Assembly (NCBI GenBank): GCA_963693365.1
Contig: CAVNZM010000007.1
Coordinates: 5,766,001 to 5,830,000, forward strand
Reading direction: 5' to 3'
Length of the DNA: 64,000 bases
Origin: Amoebidium appalachense
Taxonomy: Eukaryota; Ichthyosporea
How positions within the stretch are numbered: the first letter of the stretch is position 1; each line of letters starts with the position of its first letter. Shown here one piece after another: positions 35,560 to 52,254 of the stretch. The position numbers were made by a program, and so were the translations under genes. The notes beneath the pieces are model-generated. The model was not told the origin of the DNA and did no database searches. It was given only the letters and a program-made list of their open reading frames with translations.

Positions 35560-36472
35560 ATGTTGACAGCTGCAGCCTCTGCCCGCCGCAGCTTTGCGGC
35601 CGGGAGCGTCGTAGCCAGCGTCGTAAGGCGCTCAATGAGCTTCCAGGCACCCATCCGTGATATGAGGTTCCTCATGGATGAGGTCTTTGACTTCCATACA
35701 CACTACAAGGTGTGAAGCCTATCCTAAAGACGTCTTCCACACTCTGGTAGCTCCGCTAATGAAAGCACTGCAAGCTTTGGCTTACGTTCTTGTTGCAGGA
35801 AAGTTGTTTTCGGGTATACACGGAGACTATTTCTCCCCAATTCTAAATCGAACAACCCCCCAGCTAGACTTTTCTTGCACAACCAACATTATTTCTTTCT
35901 GGCCTTTCCATCTGACACTAACCCACTTTTTCCCGTTTTTTGCAGTCCATCCCGGGAGGTGAAAACGCCACACCAGACATGGTCAACATGGTGTTGACCG
36001 AAACAGGCAAGTTCAGTGAGCAGGTTCTTGCTCCCATGATGAGCACAGCAGATACGGAGGGGTGCACATGGGTCGACCAGCACACCGTCAAGACGCCTAA
36101 GGGTTTCAAGGAGGCGTATGACCAGTATGTGGAGGGCGGTTGGCAGGGGCTTTCTTTCCCCGAGAAATACGGTGGTCAGGGGCTCCCCCAGTCGATGGGC
36201 ATCTTCAAGAGCGAGCTGATAGCTACAAGCAACTTCACGTGGGGCATGTTCCCGGGTCTCTCCAAGGGCTGCATTAATGTAAGTGGTGATTTGACGACTA
36301 TCAGGGTTAATTCGGTTTACACTGCACCTTCCCCCCCCCCCCCCCCCTCCCCCCCCCTCCTTGCCCAGCACTGTTCTATCGCCTCCGCTGCCGACATGAC
36401 GCTTCTTCTTTCGTGTCAGAACTGGGGTCGCTCTCTATATCACCCTTGCAAATCCATGGACGTAGAATCTCA

Positions 36473-36513
<41 letters not shown>

Positions 36514-37941
36514 GCTCCTTCCCTCGCCCCCCCCCCCATACCCTCCCTTTCTCCCTTTTCCAAGCAGGCCCAAACGGCTTAACTATGCTATCATTCACCT
36601 ATTTTGGACCCCTTGGCTCTCACACACCCGTGCCACCCCGGTATACCGATCATCACGTGTGCTTTCCCTTTACTCACCTCACTGTCCAATATGCAGACTC
36701 TGCTTGCCCACGGCTCTGAGCAGCTCAAGGACAATTATCTCCCTAAACTTATCTCTGGTGAGAACACCGGCACCATGTGCCTGACGGAGCCCCAGGTATG
36801 CTCCTAGCCACCACAACAGCCCCTCCCCATCCTCTCTCTTTCTTTCTCGTTCTCTCTCTCTCTCTCTCTCCCCCCCCCCCCCCCCCCCCCCCCCCCGCCT
36901 GCCCGCTTTTCCCCCCTTTTCCAAACACTATTCTTGTTCCCTCCTTCTCTCCCCTCCCCTCCCCCCCCCCCCCCCCCCCCCCCCACTCCACCCCACCCCA
37001 CCCCATCCGCCCCTCTCCCCCTACCCCTCGTCTGTTGGTGTCATCCCCCCCCCCTTACCCCCCTCTCAAAGCTCACCTCCATTCTCGTCTTGTTGTCGAT
37101 GTTTTCTATTGCTATCCATCCAGCTGGGAACAGCTGGGTTTATGTTTCTTATATGAGGGCAGGAGGAAGAAGGGGGGACAGAGATCATCGTGGAAGGAGG
37201 GGAACATTGAGGAACTGCAGCACTGTGAAATTGGTCAATGAGAGGTGGTTGAGTGCCCTCCCCCCCCCCCCACCCCCCCCTTCCCCTCCCTCCGTACTCT
37301 GCACTACTTACGGCAGCGAATGATGCAGGTCTTCATGCACGATCAATTGCCAAATTCTCTCTCCCCCCCCCCCCCCCCCCCCCCCCCCCCATCGTGCTCT
37401 TTGGCGCAGAAAAGCTAACAAACTCGTTTGAAATGCAGTGCGGGTCTGATCTTGCACAGGTCAAGACCAAGGCAGTGCCCCAGAGTGATGGGACCTACCG
37501 CATCACGGGCACAAAGATCTTCATCTCGTGCGGAGAGCACGATCTGACGGACAATATCATGCACTGCGTGCTGGCCCGCCTGCCCGGAGCTCCCCCAGGT
37601 ATGTGTTTAGCTGTCCAGTGGTGCCTGTTGACACAGGGCATGGGTTCAATGGGTTCGACGTTCAGGCGGTCTGTGGAACGTATTCTAAGACCTATTCCAT
37701 ACCGGCACGCATCTCTACAAACCTCTCCCTCCTCACCCTAATCTTCCTCCCCCCTTTACCCCTCCCGATAATCAATTACCCTCTTTTCCCTCCCCCTTCT
37801 CCCCAACCTCCCACCCTCCCACCCTCCCCCTCCCTCTTCCCCAATAACTGCTCGGCAATCTGCATTGTCATGCCTGTGTTTTGATGTGTACTCATATCAT
37901 GTGACACATTCTACCACCCCTCTCCCCTCCCCCTTCCCAAA

Positions 37942-38005
<64 letters not shown>

Positions 38006-39463
38006 CACCAAGGGCATCTCGCTCTTCCTGGTGCCCAAGCGCCTGGTCGACAACTCGGGTAATGTTGGGGAGCTCAACCACTGCAACATTGGGCGCATCG
38101 AGGACAAGATGGGCTGCCACGGGTCCCCCACGTGCGAGATCAACTTTGAGGACTCTGTGGGCTATCTGATTGGCGAGCCAAACAGGGGTCTCAACCACAT
38201 GTTCACTTTCATCAACACCTCCCGCCTTGGCACGGCTATCCAGGTATACGGCCGTTGGGGGGAGGCGGATGGGGGGCAAATGGATGGTTGAAGTTGGGTC
38301 GGGAGGGGACGGGGGAAGGGGTAGAGGGGGGATAACAAGTTGCTTTTAGGAGGATACTCAGCAGCGGGGGGGGGGGGGGGGGGAGGGGGGGGGGGTTGCT
38401 GGGGAGAGGACAGAGAGGGATGTGGGGAGGGAGAAAGGCTACACATCCCCTGTCTCAGTTCAAAAGAAAAGAGAGAGAGGGGGGGGGGGGGGGGGGGGGA
38501 TGCATGTCCTGGAAGCAGCGGCAGCAAAGTAAGAAGATTTTGCAGTTTAAAAAAGGATAGGTGGAACATGGAAGTAACACTTTCAGAGAGATTGTGTGTG
38601 CTTTGGCAAGTGTTTTTTCTGGGGGGAGAGGGTGGGGGGGGGGGGGGGGGGGGGATTAGCTTGTCTGTGTGGTGGGTGGGTAGTTGTCCGGGGGGCGGGG
38701 GGTTGGGGGGGGGGGGGTTGGGGTTGGGGGGGGGGGGGGGAGGGGGGACAAGGTGGTATGTGGGATTATCAATTCAATTTCCATATCTCCATCAAATTTG
38801 TGGGATTTAGTGAGTGGGCTAGGCAGTCACCGGGGGGGGGGAGAAGGGGAGGGGGGGGGGGGGGGGGGATGTTTGTGTTTCTAGTGGATGTGTGTGTGGG
38901 GGGGGGGGGGGGGGGGGGGAGGGGGGAGGAGGGGGTTAGAGAGAGTGAGCGAGAGGGACATTTACACGCCTGGAAGTAGGGGGGGGGGGGGGGTTGTCTA
39001 TATGGGACGTGTAAGGTGGTTGGGGTGGGGTCCAGAGTCAGAGAAATTAGAAAGGGTCGGAAAGGATGAAGGTGTGGGGGGAGGGGCTTTTACCCTTTCT
39101 GTCGAGAATTTCTCTGCCCTGGGGTGGCGCGGGGGGAGGGGGGGGAGGGGGGAGGGGGGTAGTGTGGATCGGGGGGGGGGGGGGGGGAGTGTGGAGAGGG
39201 GGGGGGGAGGAGGGGATTTCTGCTTCCCGTCGAGTATTGTCTCCCTGGTGGCTCACCCAATTTGACACAGGGTGTTGCTGCTGCGGAACTTTCGTTCCAG
39301 AATGCGCTGGCATACGCAAAGGAGCGCCTGGCCATGCGTTCTCTCACGGGTTGGTCCTCCCCCCCCCCCCCCCCCCCCCCCCCTCCCTCCCCTCCCCAAC
39401 ACCGCCTCCCACCTTTGTTGCACCCCACCCACCCTTAGATAGAAAAGGCACACTCACGCTCCC

Positions 39464-39514
<51 letters not shown>

Positions 39515-41874
39515 AGGATGTGCTTTGTTTGACATGAAGTATCTGTTTTCCTTCCAGAATCTGCATGGTGTTGTCCAAAATGATTGTGCACTTCGCACTC
39601 TGTATACAACACATCAAAATCCTTCCCCCCGCGCAACCTAGCCCAACCCAGCCCGCCCCACCCACCCACTCACCCCTTGTTTCGATATACCCCCTTACTC
39701 ACTCCACCTTCTCCCCTTTCAGGCACCAAGTGTCCGGACAAGCCAGCCGACCCCCTTATTGTGCACCCAGACATCCGCCGCATGCTTCTTACCCAGAAGG
39801 CCATTGCCGAGGGCGGCAGGGCCATGCTCTACCACTGCGCTAAGCTTGCAGACGTCGGAAACGCAGCAGAGCAGAAGGGGGACAAGAAGACTGCTGATAA
39901 GATCGAGGACAGGCTCGGTTTCCTCACACCCATCCTGAAGGGGTTCCTGACGGAGAGCGGATTGGAGGCGGCTAACCTAGGCATTCAGGTGGGTGTGTTG
40001 GAAAAGAGGGGGATGGGGGGGGGATGGGGTGTTTTTTTTTTTGTTTTTTTTTGGGGGGGGGGGGGAGATGGGGTTGTCGGGGGGAGGGGGAAGGGGGGGG
40101 GGGGGGGGGGGGGGGGCTGTGGGGGGAAGAGGTGGTCACATGTTATGCATGTGTGTGTGTGTGTGTGTGTGTGTGTTGTGTTTCACCTCATTCAGGGACG
40201 CACACAATGCCCGTCCCTTTCAACGTGTATTGTGGGTATTTTTATGGGGCCCCAGGTGAACAAAAGAGGGGGGAGGGTGGAGGGGGCATACCACGCTGAG
40301 GAGGGATGGGGGTTTGGCGGCGTATATCATTATCAGACACACGTGCTAACACCATGCTGCATGGACGAGCAGGTGTGGGGAGGGCACGGGTACATCAAGC
40401 AGAACCTGATGGAGCAGATAGTGCGTGACGTGCGCATTGCCCCCGTGTGGGAGGGCACCACGGGCATCCAGGCATTGGACCTGCTGGGCAGAAAGCTGAT
40501 GCTGCAGAAGTTTAAGCCCCTGAGCGAGTTCATCAGCGAGATCAACGGGTATGGACGTATAACAAGCAGCACATGCACATGTGCACATGTGCACACAAAC
40601 AGACACGTACACGTACAGACATGCACACACGCGTACACGTAGAGATATACACACAATACCCTTGCCCAGGCATTCTTTTTGCACACCTGCCTCCCCCCCC
40701 CCCCCCCCCCCCCCCCCCTTCCCCTTCCAGAAAGAGAGAAAGAGAGAGAGCCCAAGCGGAACAAAGAACAACAACTTTCACAACCATCAGCACCATAAGC
40801 TTTCCTTTCGAATGGGTCAAGGCAACATTAACCTACATTTCATTCTGTTTTTATTGTGTCTTATTGTTGTCTCCCCCCCGCCCCCCCCTCCTCCCCCTCC
40901 CCCCAACCACTGCCACACACACACACACACAACATACAAATACATACGACACACTAACCACCACCACACAATTGCACACACAAACACACCTGCTGACCTA
41001 AACCAACCCCTTTCCCTTTTCCATCCTTTTCCCTTTTTTGTCCCCCATCTTTCTTTCTATACAGGCACTGCTGGAAGAACATTACCAACTCGGACACACG
41101 CCGCTATGCCATCCCCCTGCTCAAGCACACTACCCAGTGGCGCTATCTGACGATGAAGATTGCCGTGGGTGCGTCCAAGAACAGGGACTGGGTCGGGTCT
41201 ACGTCCGTAGACTACCTCATGTACTCGGGATACGTCACTATGGGTTACTTCTGGATGCGCATGGCTCAGGTAATGTGAATGTTTGTTTTTTTTTGTTTGT
41301 TTTTTTGTTTGTTTTTTTTTTTTGGGGGGGGGGGGGGGGGGGATATTGATAATGATGACATCATCATAGTGGAAGTATTGTTTTATCAAAATGAGAACGG
41401 GGTGAAATGTGAGGACGTATGAGAGCACGTATGAGTGTGTGTGTGTGCGTTGTGTATGTGTGTCACTTGTGTGTGTGTGTTTGTGTGTTCAAAATGACGA
41501 AAAATTAAGTTCAAAATTATGAGTACAAGTTAATTTTTCGTCATTTTGAACACATGCACACACACACACACAAACACACACACACATACTAAGAACCAGG
41601 TTAGATAACATAAAGGGGGGGGGGGGCAACGGAATACGAGTCATCCTCATTTCATTCTCGCTCACCTCTACACACATGCATCCTACAGGTTGCGCAGCAG
41701 CAGCTTCGGGCCAACCCCAATGGCCCCGATGCGGACTTCTACCAGGCCAAGATTCACTTGGCCAACTTCTACTTCGACCGCATGCTGCCACGCACTGACT
41801 CACTGGCTACCCTGCTCAAGGTGCCCCCTACAGCCGTCATGGCTATCCCAGAGCACCAGATGGCCGTCTATTAA
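35560..41874 (+). CDS. Mitochondrial acyl-CoA dehydrogenase, large FadE/DmdC-like form, 10 exons
   Basis: FAD-dependent alpha,beta-dehydrogenation of an acyl-CoA; the natural substrate cannot be read from sequence. Exons: 35560-35709, 35946-36278, 36697-36795, 37439-37598, 38005-38243, 39271-39349, 39723-39988, 40373-40548, 41065-41269, 41689-41874; every phase agrees and gives 630 aa. The start MLTAAASARRSFAAG...VVRRS is a basic, acid-free mitochondrial presequence (about 25 residues). Next is SFQAPIRDMRFLMDEVFDF, the N-terminal signature of the about 600-aa bacterial group (FadE5, 3-methylmercaptopropionyl-CoA dehydrogenase). Other motifs are WQGLSFPEKYGGQGLP, MCLTEPQCGSDL (flavin/substrate site), YRITGTKIFISCGEHD, GGHGYIKQNLMEQIVRDVRIAP and VWEGTTGIQALDL with the likely catalytic Glu near residue 469. 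The C-terminal 160 residues form the extra helical domain specific to this group. It is not one of the about 420-aa animal ACADs. Confidence 0.95.
36325..37400. repeat. Poly-C and CT-rich tracts in ACAD introns 2-3
   Basis: C runs near 36330, 36476-36511, 36870-36896, 36961-36984, 37261 and 37363-37390, with a (CT)n at 36850-36868, all C-rich in transcript sense. Confidence 0.85.
37943..38004. repeat. (CA)n forming the ACAD exon 5 3' splice site
   Basis: About 30 CA units end in ACAG, which is the acceptor for the exon beginning at 38005. Confidence 0.9.
38290..39230. repeat. Clustered poly-G tracts in ACAD intron 5
   Basis: At least eight G runs of 10-25 nt (38366, 38480, 38635, 38706, 38727, 38831, 38899, 38981, 39171) on the transcript strand, separated by short unique spacers. 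Confidence 0.85.
41484..41554. repeat. Perfect 25-bp inverted repeat (hairpin) in ACAD intron 9
   Basis: The arm at 41484-41508 (TGTGTTCAAAATGACGAAAA plus ATTAA) is exactly complementary to 41530-41554, with a 21-nt loop. Flanking GT repeats on the left and CA repeats on the right extend the stem imperfectly by about 20 bp. Confidence 0.9.
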
Positions 41875-42557
41875 TAGTTGCATCTAGTATTGTGCGGCCT
41901 ATAAATAGCCTGGTGATGTGATGGTGGGTGGATCTATGTATCCCACCTGTTAGTATCTTCATCTGCATACTCCTTTTATGTGTTCGTTTGCGTTCACGGG
42001 CGAGGATGCCAACACAATTGATACTTTTTCCGAGAGCACTTTTTATCCCATAATATTTCGATTGATTTTACACATTTGATTATATATGCAACACTTTTTG
42101 TGATAAGGGGATAAAGAGAACAGAGTTGAATTGAGTAAATGTATTTGGTTACATAGGAGAAGTTGAAGGTGGCAAGGAGAAATGTTACTCTTATCTGGTG
42201 GTGGGCTTTGCATGTGCACACGAGAGTACACACACCCACCCAGCCCCCCTGACATATACATGAGCATGTATGTATGTGACGTTGTAGTATGCCGAAGGAT
42301 GTATTGTGCCTCTGTGAGTGCTCTAATCTGGCATGATGTTATATGCTACTGTGTGGCAATCTGGCTTGGCACCGGAGTTAGCAACTTGAATGCATGGAGA
42401 CTTTTGTCAGTCTGTTGCGAGTGTAATATGGGGCACAGCCTTCACATGGGTGTAATTATGATACCATTTCGGTGTTACTGTATTCCGAATGTTCCCCTAA
42501 CTATTTCAATACTGGCAATTTCTTGTTCATTTCATCACCAAACATCCCCCATCCTCC

Positions 42558-42613
<56 letters not shown>

Positions 42614-43232
42614 ACACACACGTACACACACTCCTGCACCTACACATAAATACGTACCACGTTGCACAACCACGCAAACCATGATGGGCATTACATATCC
42701 CTGCATGTGAACCCAGTGAGTTGGCATAGAGAACGTATGAGCCAGGCTCATGACTGGCACAGTGTCATCGTGTCAGTAAAATGTGGCTCTGTGTCCTTCC
42801 CATACCGTGTCTTACCAACTCATAGTACTCTCTCTTTCCCAACCAGGGCCCTCCCTCTCAGTCTTTCTCTCTCTGTCTGTCTGCCTCCCTTTCGAAGCTT
42901 TCCCCCCCCCCCCCCCCCCACCCCCACCCCCCATCACCACCACCACCAACACCCCACCCCACCCTGCCTCCCCGCCCCTTCCCACTCTCCCCTCCTTTCA
43001 TGCTTGAGACCTCCCCTTCACCCTCTCTCCCTGCCCTCTCTTTCTGCCTCTCTGTCTCCCCTTCCCCTCCCCGCCCCCCCCCCCCCCCCCCTCCCCCTCC
43101 CCCCCCCCCCCCCCTCCCCCCCGTCCCTCTCTACAGCTCAGCCCCCCTCCCCCCCCCCCCCCCCTCCCCCCACGCACCAACCCACCCACCCACCCACCCG
43201 GCCCATCTCTGTCTCTCCTTCTTGCGCTTTCG

Positions 43233-43285
<53 letters not shown>

Positions 43286-44401
43286 CCCCCCCCCCCCCCC
43301 CCCCCTTCCCCTCCGGCCTCCTGTCTGCCTGCCCACCACATTCACACGCTTACTAGTGCAGTCTTCCACTCTATGCTATTGACGCCTGTCGCCTCGAGAC
43401 CCTCCTTCTCCATTATCACCCGCTCTTTTTCTCCTACCAAGACTAATCTTCTCCGCATAAATTTGCTGTCTCTCCCGTTCCCCTTCGTTACTCTCAATCC
43501 ATTAATTCTTTGCTGTTGATGTCGTTGAAATTTTTGGTCATGAAACAACTGTTTTGGTTTCTGTCTACTTTCGTGACTATGCATATGTGGTTGCATGCAT
43601 GTTACCTCTCCTCCCCCCTCTCCCTCTCCCCCCCCCCCCCCCCCCCCTCCCCCCTCTCCTCCCTCCCCCCCCTCCCTTTCTCCCCTCCCCCCCCCCCTCG
43701 CCGGGGCCACGTACACACCACAAACATAAGAGATTTCGTCATTGTCCCTTTTGCCTTCTAAAAGGTACGAGACTACAAAATACGGTTGAAACTCATCCTC
43801 TCAATCTCCCCTCCCCTCCGCTGTATCGTTGAACGCCCTTCCCCCCTCTCCCGCCTCGATCCCTCTCCTCCCCTCTCCCCCCCTCTCCTCCAATTAACCC
43901 CCTCCCCTCCTCCCCACCAGCGCGCGCAGGGCCTCGCCCCCACCCATCCACCCATGATACACGCCACACGCATCCCTCCTCGCGCGAGCGCGCAACCACA
44001 TACACATACACACAGACACCGCGACACACATACACACAACCACACACATACACACGCACGCCACCACGGCAATGGTGGGACGGGGGGAGGGGAGGGGAGG
44101 GGGGGGGGGGGGGGGGGGGGGGGGGATACCTGTGAGCAACACTGGCTATGAAGGTCACGTGATGTGCGCGTGTGCCGAGTGTGTTTGGGTAAATGTCCGA
44201 GTGCAGTGGTAATAATTGCATACGTGCCGGTGTGCACGTGTTTTATAATTCGTGCACATGTGTGTGTATATGTCGGTGAATGTGTGCAAGCGCGTTTGTG
44301 TGTATATATGTCGGTGAATGTGTGCAAGCGCGTTTTAAGTGTTAACTTTGTGTTTTTCATTGCGCATAAAGTGTATCAGTTGTGCTGTTTGATTGCAGGT
44401 A

Positions 44402-44430
44402 TGTGTGTGTGTGTGTGCGCGCGCGTGCGC

Positions 44431-44513
<83 letters not shown>
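44402..44513. repeat. Alternating purine-pyrimidine (GC)n/(GT)n tract
   Basis: GT repeats flank GCGCGCGTGCGCGCGCGCGC near 44418-44447 and continue as (GT)n of over 30 units. Such alternating sequence can adopt Z-DNA. Confidence 0.85.
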
Positions 44514-44514
<1 letters not shown>

Positions 44515-44606
44515 CACTTTCCCAGCTTACTAAATGATTGCCTGTGTTTGTGCTTGCATCCTTGCAAACGAGTGCCCTTGGTGTGTGTGTGTGTGTGTGT
44601 GTCACG

Positions 44607-44639
<33 letters not shown>

Positions 44640-45266
44640 AGTGTGTATGTGTGCATGTGTGCACATGACATTGTGTGTGTGTGTGTGCACCTGTGTGTGT
44701 CTGTTTGTGTGTGTGTGTGTGTGTATGAGTTTGTGTGTGTGTGTGTGCCATGCGGTTATATATGACGGGGATCATGTGTATGCCCTTGCGGACTCGGGGA
44801 GGGGAGGGGGTGGGGGGGGGGTCTGGGGGGGTCTGTGTAACACATGCCTTGCCAAGTGTTGCCTTTGTGTGTGGGAGGGTATGTGTGTGTGTGAGTGTGT
44901 GTGTGGGGGGAGGGGGGCGGACGGAGAGGGGGGGGAGGGGGGGGGGGGGGGGGAAGGGGGCATGGGTTTCGTGTGGGTGGGTGGCGCTTTTTGGTGGTGT
45001 GTGTGTGGGGGAGGGGGGAGGGGGGGGGGGAGGGCGGGGAGAGGGGGGAGGAGGAGGCAAGATGTGTGTGTGTGTGCACTTGGGTGCACGGATGTGGAGG
45101 GTTTAGTAGTGAGATGTGGTTGTGGGTGTGGTGATGGCAGATGGGTGGGTGGTGTCTTTTAGTAATAGTGGTGATGGTGGCATGCGCCCCATATGTGTGT
45201 GTGTACGTGTAGGTGGGTGGGCGGATGGGGGGTGGTGGCGATGGTGGTTGTAAGCCCCGGGGGGGG

Positions 45267-45300
<34 letters not shown>

Positions 45301-45694
45301 GAAGGGGGTAGGGGGTGAGGGGAGAGGTCTGTTGTGTGTTGCTGTGTGTGTGTATGTGTCGTGCATGCACCAGCTGCAGGAATATCATCATAAAATCGAC
45401 TGTTTACTGCTCTGAAAATCGATTAATCGAAGGAGATTTCGATACATCTCTTCTGGGCAACAACCCTGTGGCGCTCCTGCTTCTATCATTTCACGTTACT
45501 ACCCTTACCCTCCCTATTGGTTTCCGGTTTCAAAAGTCACGGACTACACTAATATACATCATCATCAGTGTGCGATACATAGCTCTACTGCAAGGTATTT
45601 TCGTGCAATTTAAACAAATATTGCAAGAATCATTCAAGGCTTTAGGACAACAACAAGAATTCGGAATATGTTTTCAGCATGGTAGACTAAGTAT

Positions 45695-45700
45695 TTTATT
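45695..45700 (-). promoter_or_regulatory. AATAAA polyadenylation signal for the 720-aa gene
   Basis: Minus-strand AATAAA about 150 nt beyond the stop codon at 45852. Confidence 0.45.
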
Positions 45701-45851
45701 TTCGCTCGCCAGGTGACCAGGCATTGACTGGCGAACCATTCTTGGCTACCGTGAGTGTTTTTGTCGTTTGGTTGCCAGATTATATTTGCTATATTTCTCG
45801 TGCATGTATAGATCTCCAGTAAATTCACTTACATAAAAACAAAAATACTAT

Positions 45852-49079
<3,228 letters not shown>

Positions 49080-49094
49080 TTGGTCCGCCAAGAG

Positions 49095-49108
49095 AAAGGC
49101 GGGAAAAA
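49095..49108 (-). promoter_or_regulatory. E2F-like site upstream of the 720-aa gene
   Basis: Reads TTTTTCCCGCCTTT on the minus strand, 16 bp before the start codon; matches TTTSSCGC. Confidence 0.4.
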
Positions 49109-51799
49109 CGACAGATGTATGAATGTGTGTTCTTCACGGACAAGTGACATGAAAAATCTTCCAAATCCAAAGCTAATACTCGAACCAAAAAAAAAAAAAA
49201 GACAAGAGAAAAAAGGCCGGAAAAAAGGACGTGTGTGTAATATCGACAAATTTTATACCCGTGGGACATCGACATGCGAGCAGAAAAGCTGTGCCTCATC
49301 TGGACGCTAATCTGAACGGTGAGGATAGAAACGGGAAACTTAGGCGAACTGTGTTTCTGTTCAGGCTGCGTGGGTGAGGTCGAATGTGTGGAACTGAAAC
49401 TGCGGCATCGCCTTTTTATGTGGCGGCGTGGCAACATTAGAGGGGGGGCAAACGGAAATCCGGGCCTGATGATTGGCGGAAATCTGTAAATTCAAAGGCC
49501 GCTCAATGGCGACGTGACTTTACCCGGGCATGCATGCCTGTCTCCTCCTGACATCAATGGCTCCCTCATTTGGTTATTCCTCACATTCCTCTCTGCTCAT
49601 AATTCAACCTGATGCGGAAAGGCTAATACCACCAGGGCTCTTCGTAAATATATGTATGCGATGCGTGGCAATGGCCTATAAGCGGTAAGTCTTCCCCAGG
49701 TTCTGTTTCCTTGTATGAAATTACTTTTCGTGAGACCCCACACCGAGATTTTCGGGCCTTTCCGCAGTCATCAAGGGGACTGAAGTGTGCCTGACCAGTC
49801 CTGTTTTCTACGGCCAGTCAAATCGAGGCACGCCTAGATTAGTGAGGGCGGCAAACGCACATACCCACAGCATTTAGAAAACCTCATAAGTATCGAAACG
49901 AACATCTTTTTTGGTAGCTCATTGTAAAGTACTTTTTTCAAAGCTGTGGCGATTATATGATAAAGCCTAAAATGACAAGCTTTTATCACACTTTTAGTGT
50001 TCTTAATACTTTTTTGTGCCCCAAAACAAACGGGTAATTTGCACTAGTCTGGCTCGTAAGATTGTGGTCATTCCATTCAGATGTGATGGTAAGCCACCCA
50101 GATATCGTTTCATCATCATATATCTCTACAAGTAGTCTCACCAAATAAAAAAATGCTGTCCGGAACTTACATACATCCCTTCTAAAAACAGCTCGACATG
50201 CATATATATGAACTATGAGGTATTCTTCCGTTGCTGACCACATACAATGTATACCGTGAAGTGCCGTCCCTCAAACAGATCGTTGCTATGATTGAAAGGT
50301 CCTGTCGATTTCCTTGCGTGATTGACAGCCAATTGATATTGCTCCCCGCATGAGAAACTGAAAATGTTGAACAGGCGAGCCTCTGACTGAGTCGGGACTC
50401 ATGATTTTGTGATCTCAAGATCTGTACACTTCAAGGCTTGTATGCCGAATGCGTCGTGATAATGGTTTTTAATTTCCATTTTCGTGAAGAATCAATTAAA
50501 AGTTCCATGTAGTTTTACGTTCACAATCCGTGTACAAAATACAAAACACCTTATGTGATGTCGATGGAATGCGCTCTTGAGCATTTTAGAAAGCGATGAT
50601 TGGGCAACACACAAGAAGGTGCCTTTTGGTATTGTGCCACATACCACGCAGAACCTGATTGGTCGATTTATTGACTTAGGTGCTGTGGTGACGTCACAAA
50701 ACCTCAATACCATTTTAATATTAGTGGTCATTCTCATAGCTATTAGCTTAGTATAGGGCATCTCATGTGCACGTTTATTTTGGTCTAATACATGCACTGA
50801 AATACAGCTAACATCAGAAAATTAAACACTTAGGTATAAAGAACATTATTTCTTTAAACTTCTCTTGTCTTACTATGCTGGCGACAGCGGGTTTGCAGAG
50901 AGTACTTGTGCCAACACTTGCAGCCAAAGTTAGCTCACGCACCGTTGACCGCGGTGCGCCTGGCGCCATGGCCGGCCGGGCACCGCCAATCAGGGTGTGA
51001 AATTAGGTGTGTGGTGCACTGGGCCTGGTGTAGCGGCCCACTGTACGTACATGTCGGCACGTGGTGGGCATAGGCATACATCAGCCTGTTCTGCGATACT
51101 GAATTGCTACATATTCAACTATAGAGACACAGACTGTCCTAAAAAGGTGTTTGGAAAGTTTGCTGGTTTTTTTGTGAAAGGACCTTAGGCGTGCATTCTG
51201 GCATCATCCGGGCATCGGACGATGCTAAACTACGGTGTCACAAAAGTAAAACGAGCAGGCTACCACGGTGCGATGATATCGATTGGTATGCTGAAACAGC
51301 CAAAGGGCTCTGCCTCTCAACAGGCGCCATTCCAGGGCCTTAAGATAAAAGAACATGCCTTGCGTTCCTTTGCAAATTGCGTTGTATCTACGAGGCTTTG
51401 AACTGAGGTCGTGTCACGTTCAAGATGATGCTGGTGCTTGCCAGGCAGGGCTGGCCCAGGGGCGTGGCTGCCCAAAAACAAGTGGTGCCGCGTGAGTCTT
51501 GACTCCGATGCTCATTATGAAGAGTCCGGTTGACTGTCCGGACCCTGGGCATGTCGACAGTGCAATAACAGTAAGTGCTCGGAGTCAGAACACTAAATTC
51601 ACCAGTGGATGTTCTGCAGCTTATAAGGCCGTTTGTTAGGTCCCGTGCACTAGTTCTCATGTGGCTAGCTGGGTCATGTGCATGTTAGTTAGTTAGAGTC
51701 CAGCTGCAGACGGCCATGGTGTACACATGGCCATCATATGGCCATGCATATGGGTGATGGGGCAATGCAGTCATGACACACACACACACACACAAACAT

Positions 51800-51877
<78 letters not shown>

Positions 51878-51938
51878 GCGCGTACACACGCACACGCACA
51901 CGCATACGCGCGCACACACACATGGACACACATTGTGG

Positions 51939-51971
<33 letters not shown>

Positions 51972-52213
51972 TGTGGCGCGCGCGCACACACACACACCGT
52001 GACACGCACTGACAAACACACACATCCTCATTCACAAACCGTCACACATTATCAAAGTTTGGTGGTAGGGACTACGGGACACACACATGCCCACACAGTC
52101 GTGCACCCCGTGGCGCCTTACCACACCATGGCACCATCAGCGCGCGTGCGCGCACGTGCCACAGACACACACATGCAAAAAAAAGGTGTGTGTACATGTG
52201 TGTGTGTGTGTGC

Positions 52214-52254
<41 letters not shown>

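Larger units (their letters stand above)
41875..45851. other. Intergenic, repeat-rich, no gene recognised
   Basis: This gap lies between two converging genes. It contains unique sequence to about 42540, poly-C 42558-42599, CA repeats, a pyrimidine-rich region 42850-43320 with (CT)n and C runs, further C-rich blocks 43610-43920, poly-G 44099-44125, CG/GT alternations 44400-44512 and 44580-44750, and G-rich sequence 44790-45302. A 28-bp sequence (ATGTCGGTGAATGTGTGCAA plus GCGCGTTT) occurs twice near 44270 and 44308. I see no coding exon or RNA gene. Confidence 0.6.

Noticed and set aside
49080-49091. Longer N-terminus for the 720-aa protein starting MADQ
   Set aside because: The codon at 49091 is TTG; the first ATG in frame is at 49079.
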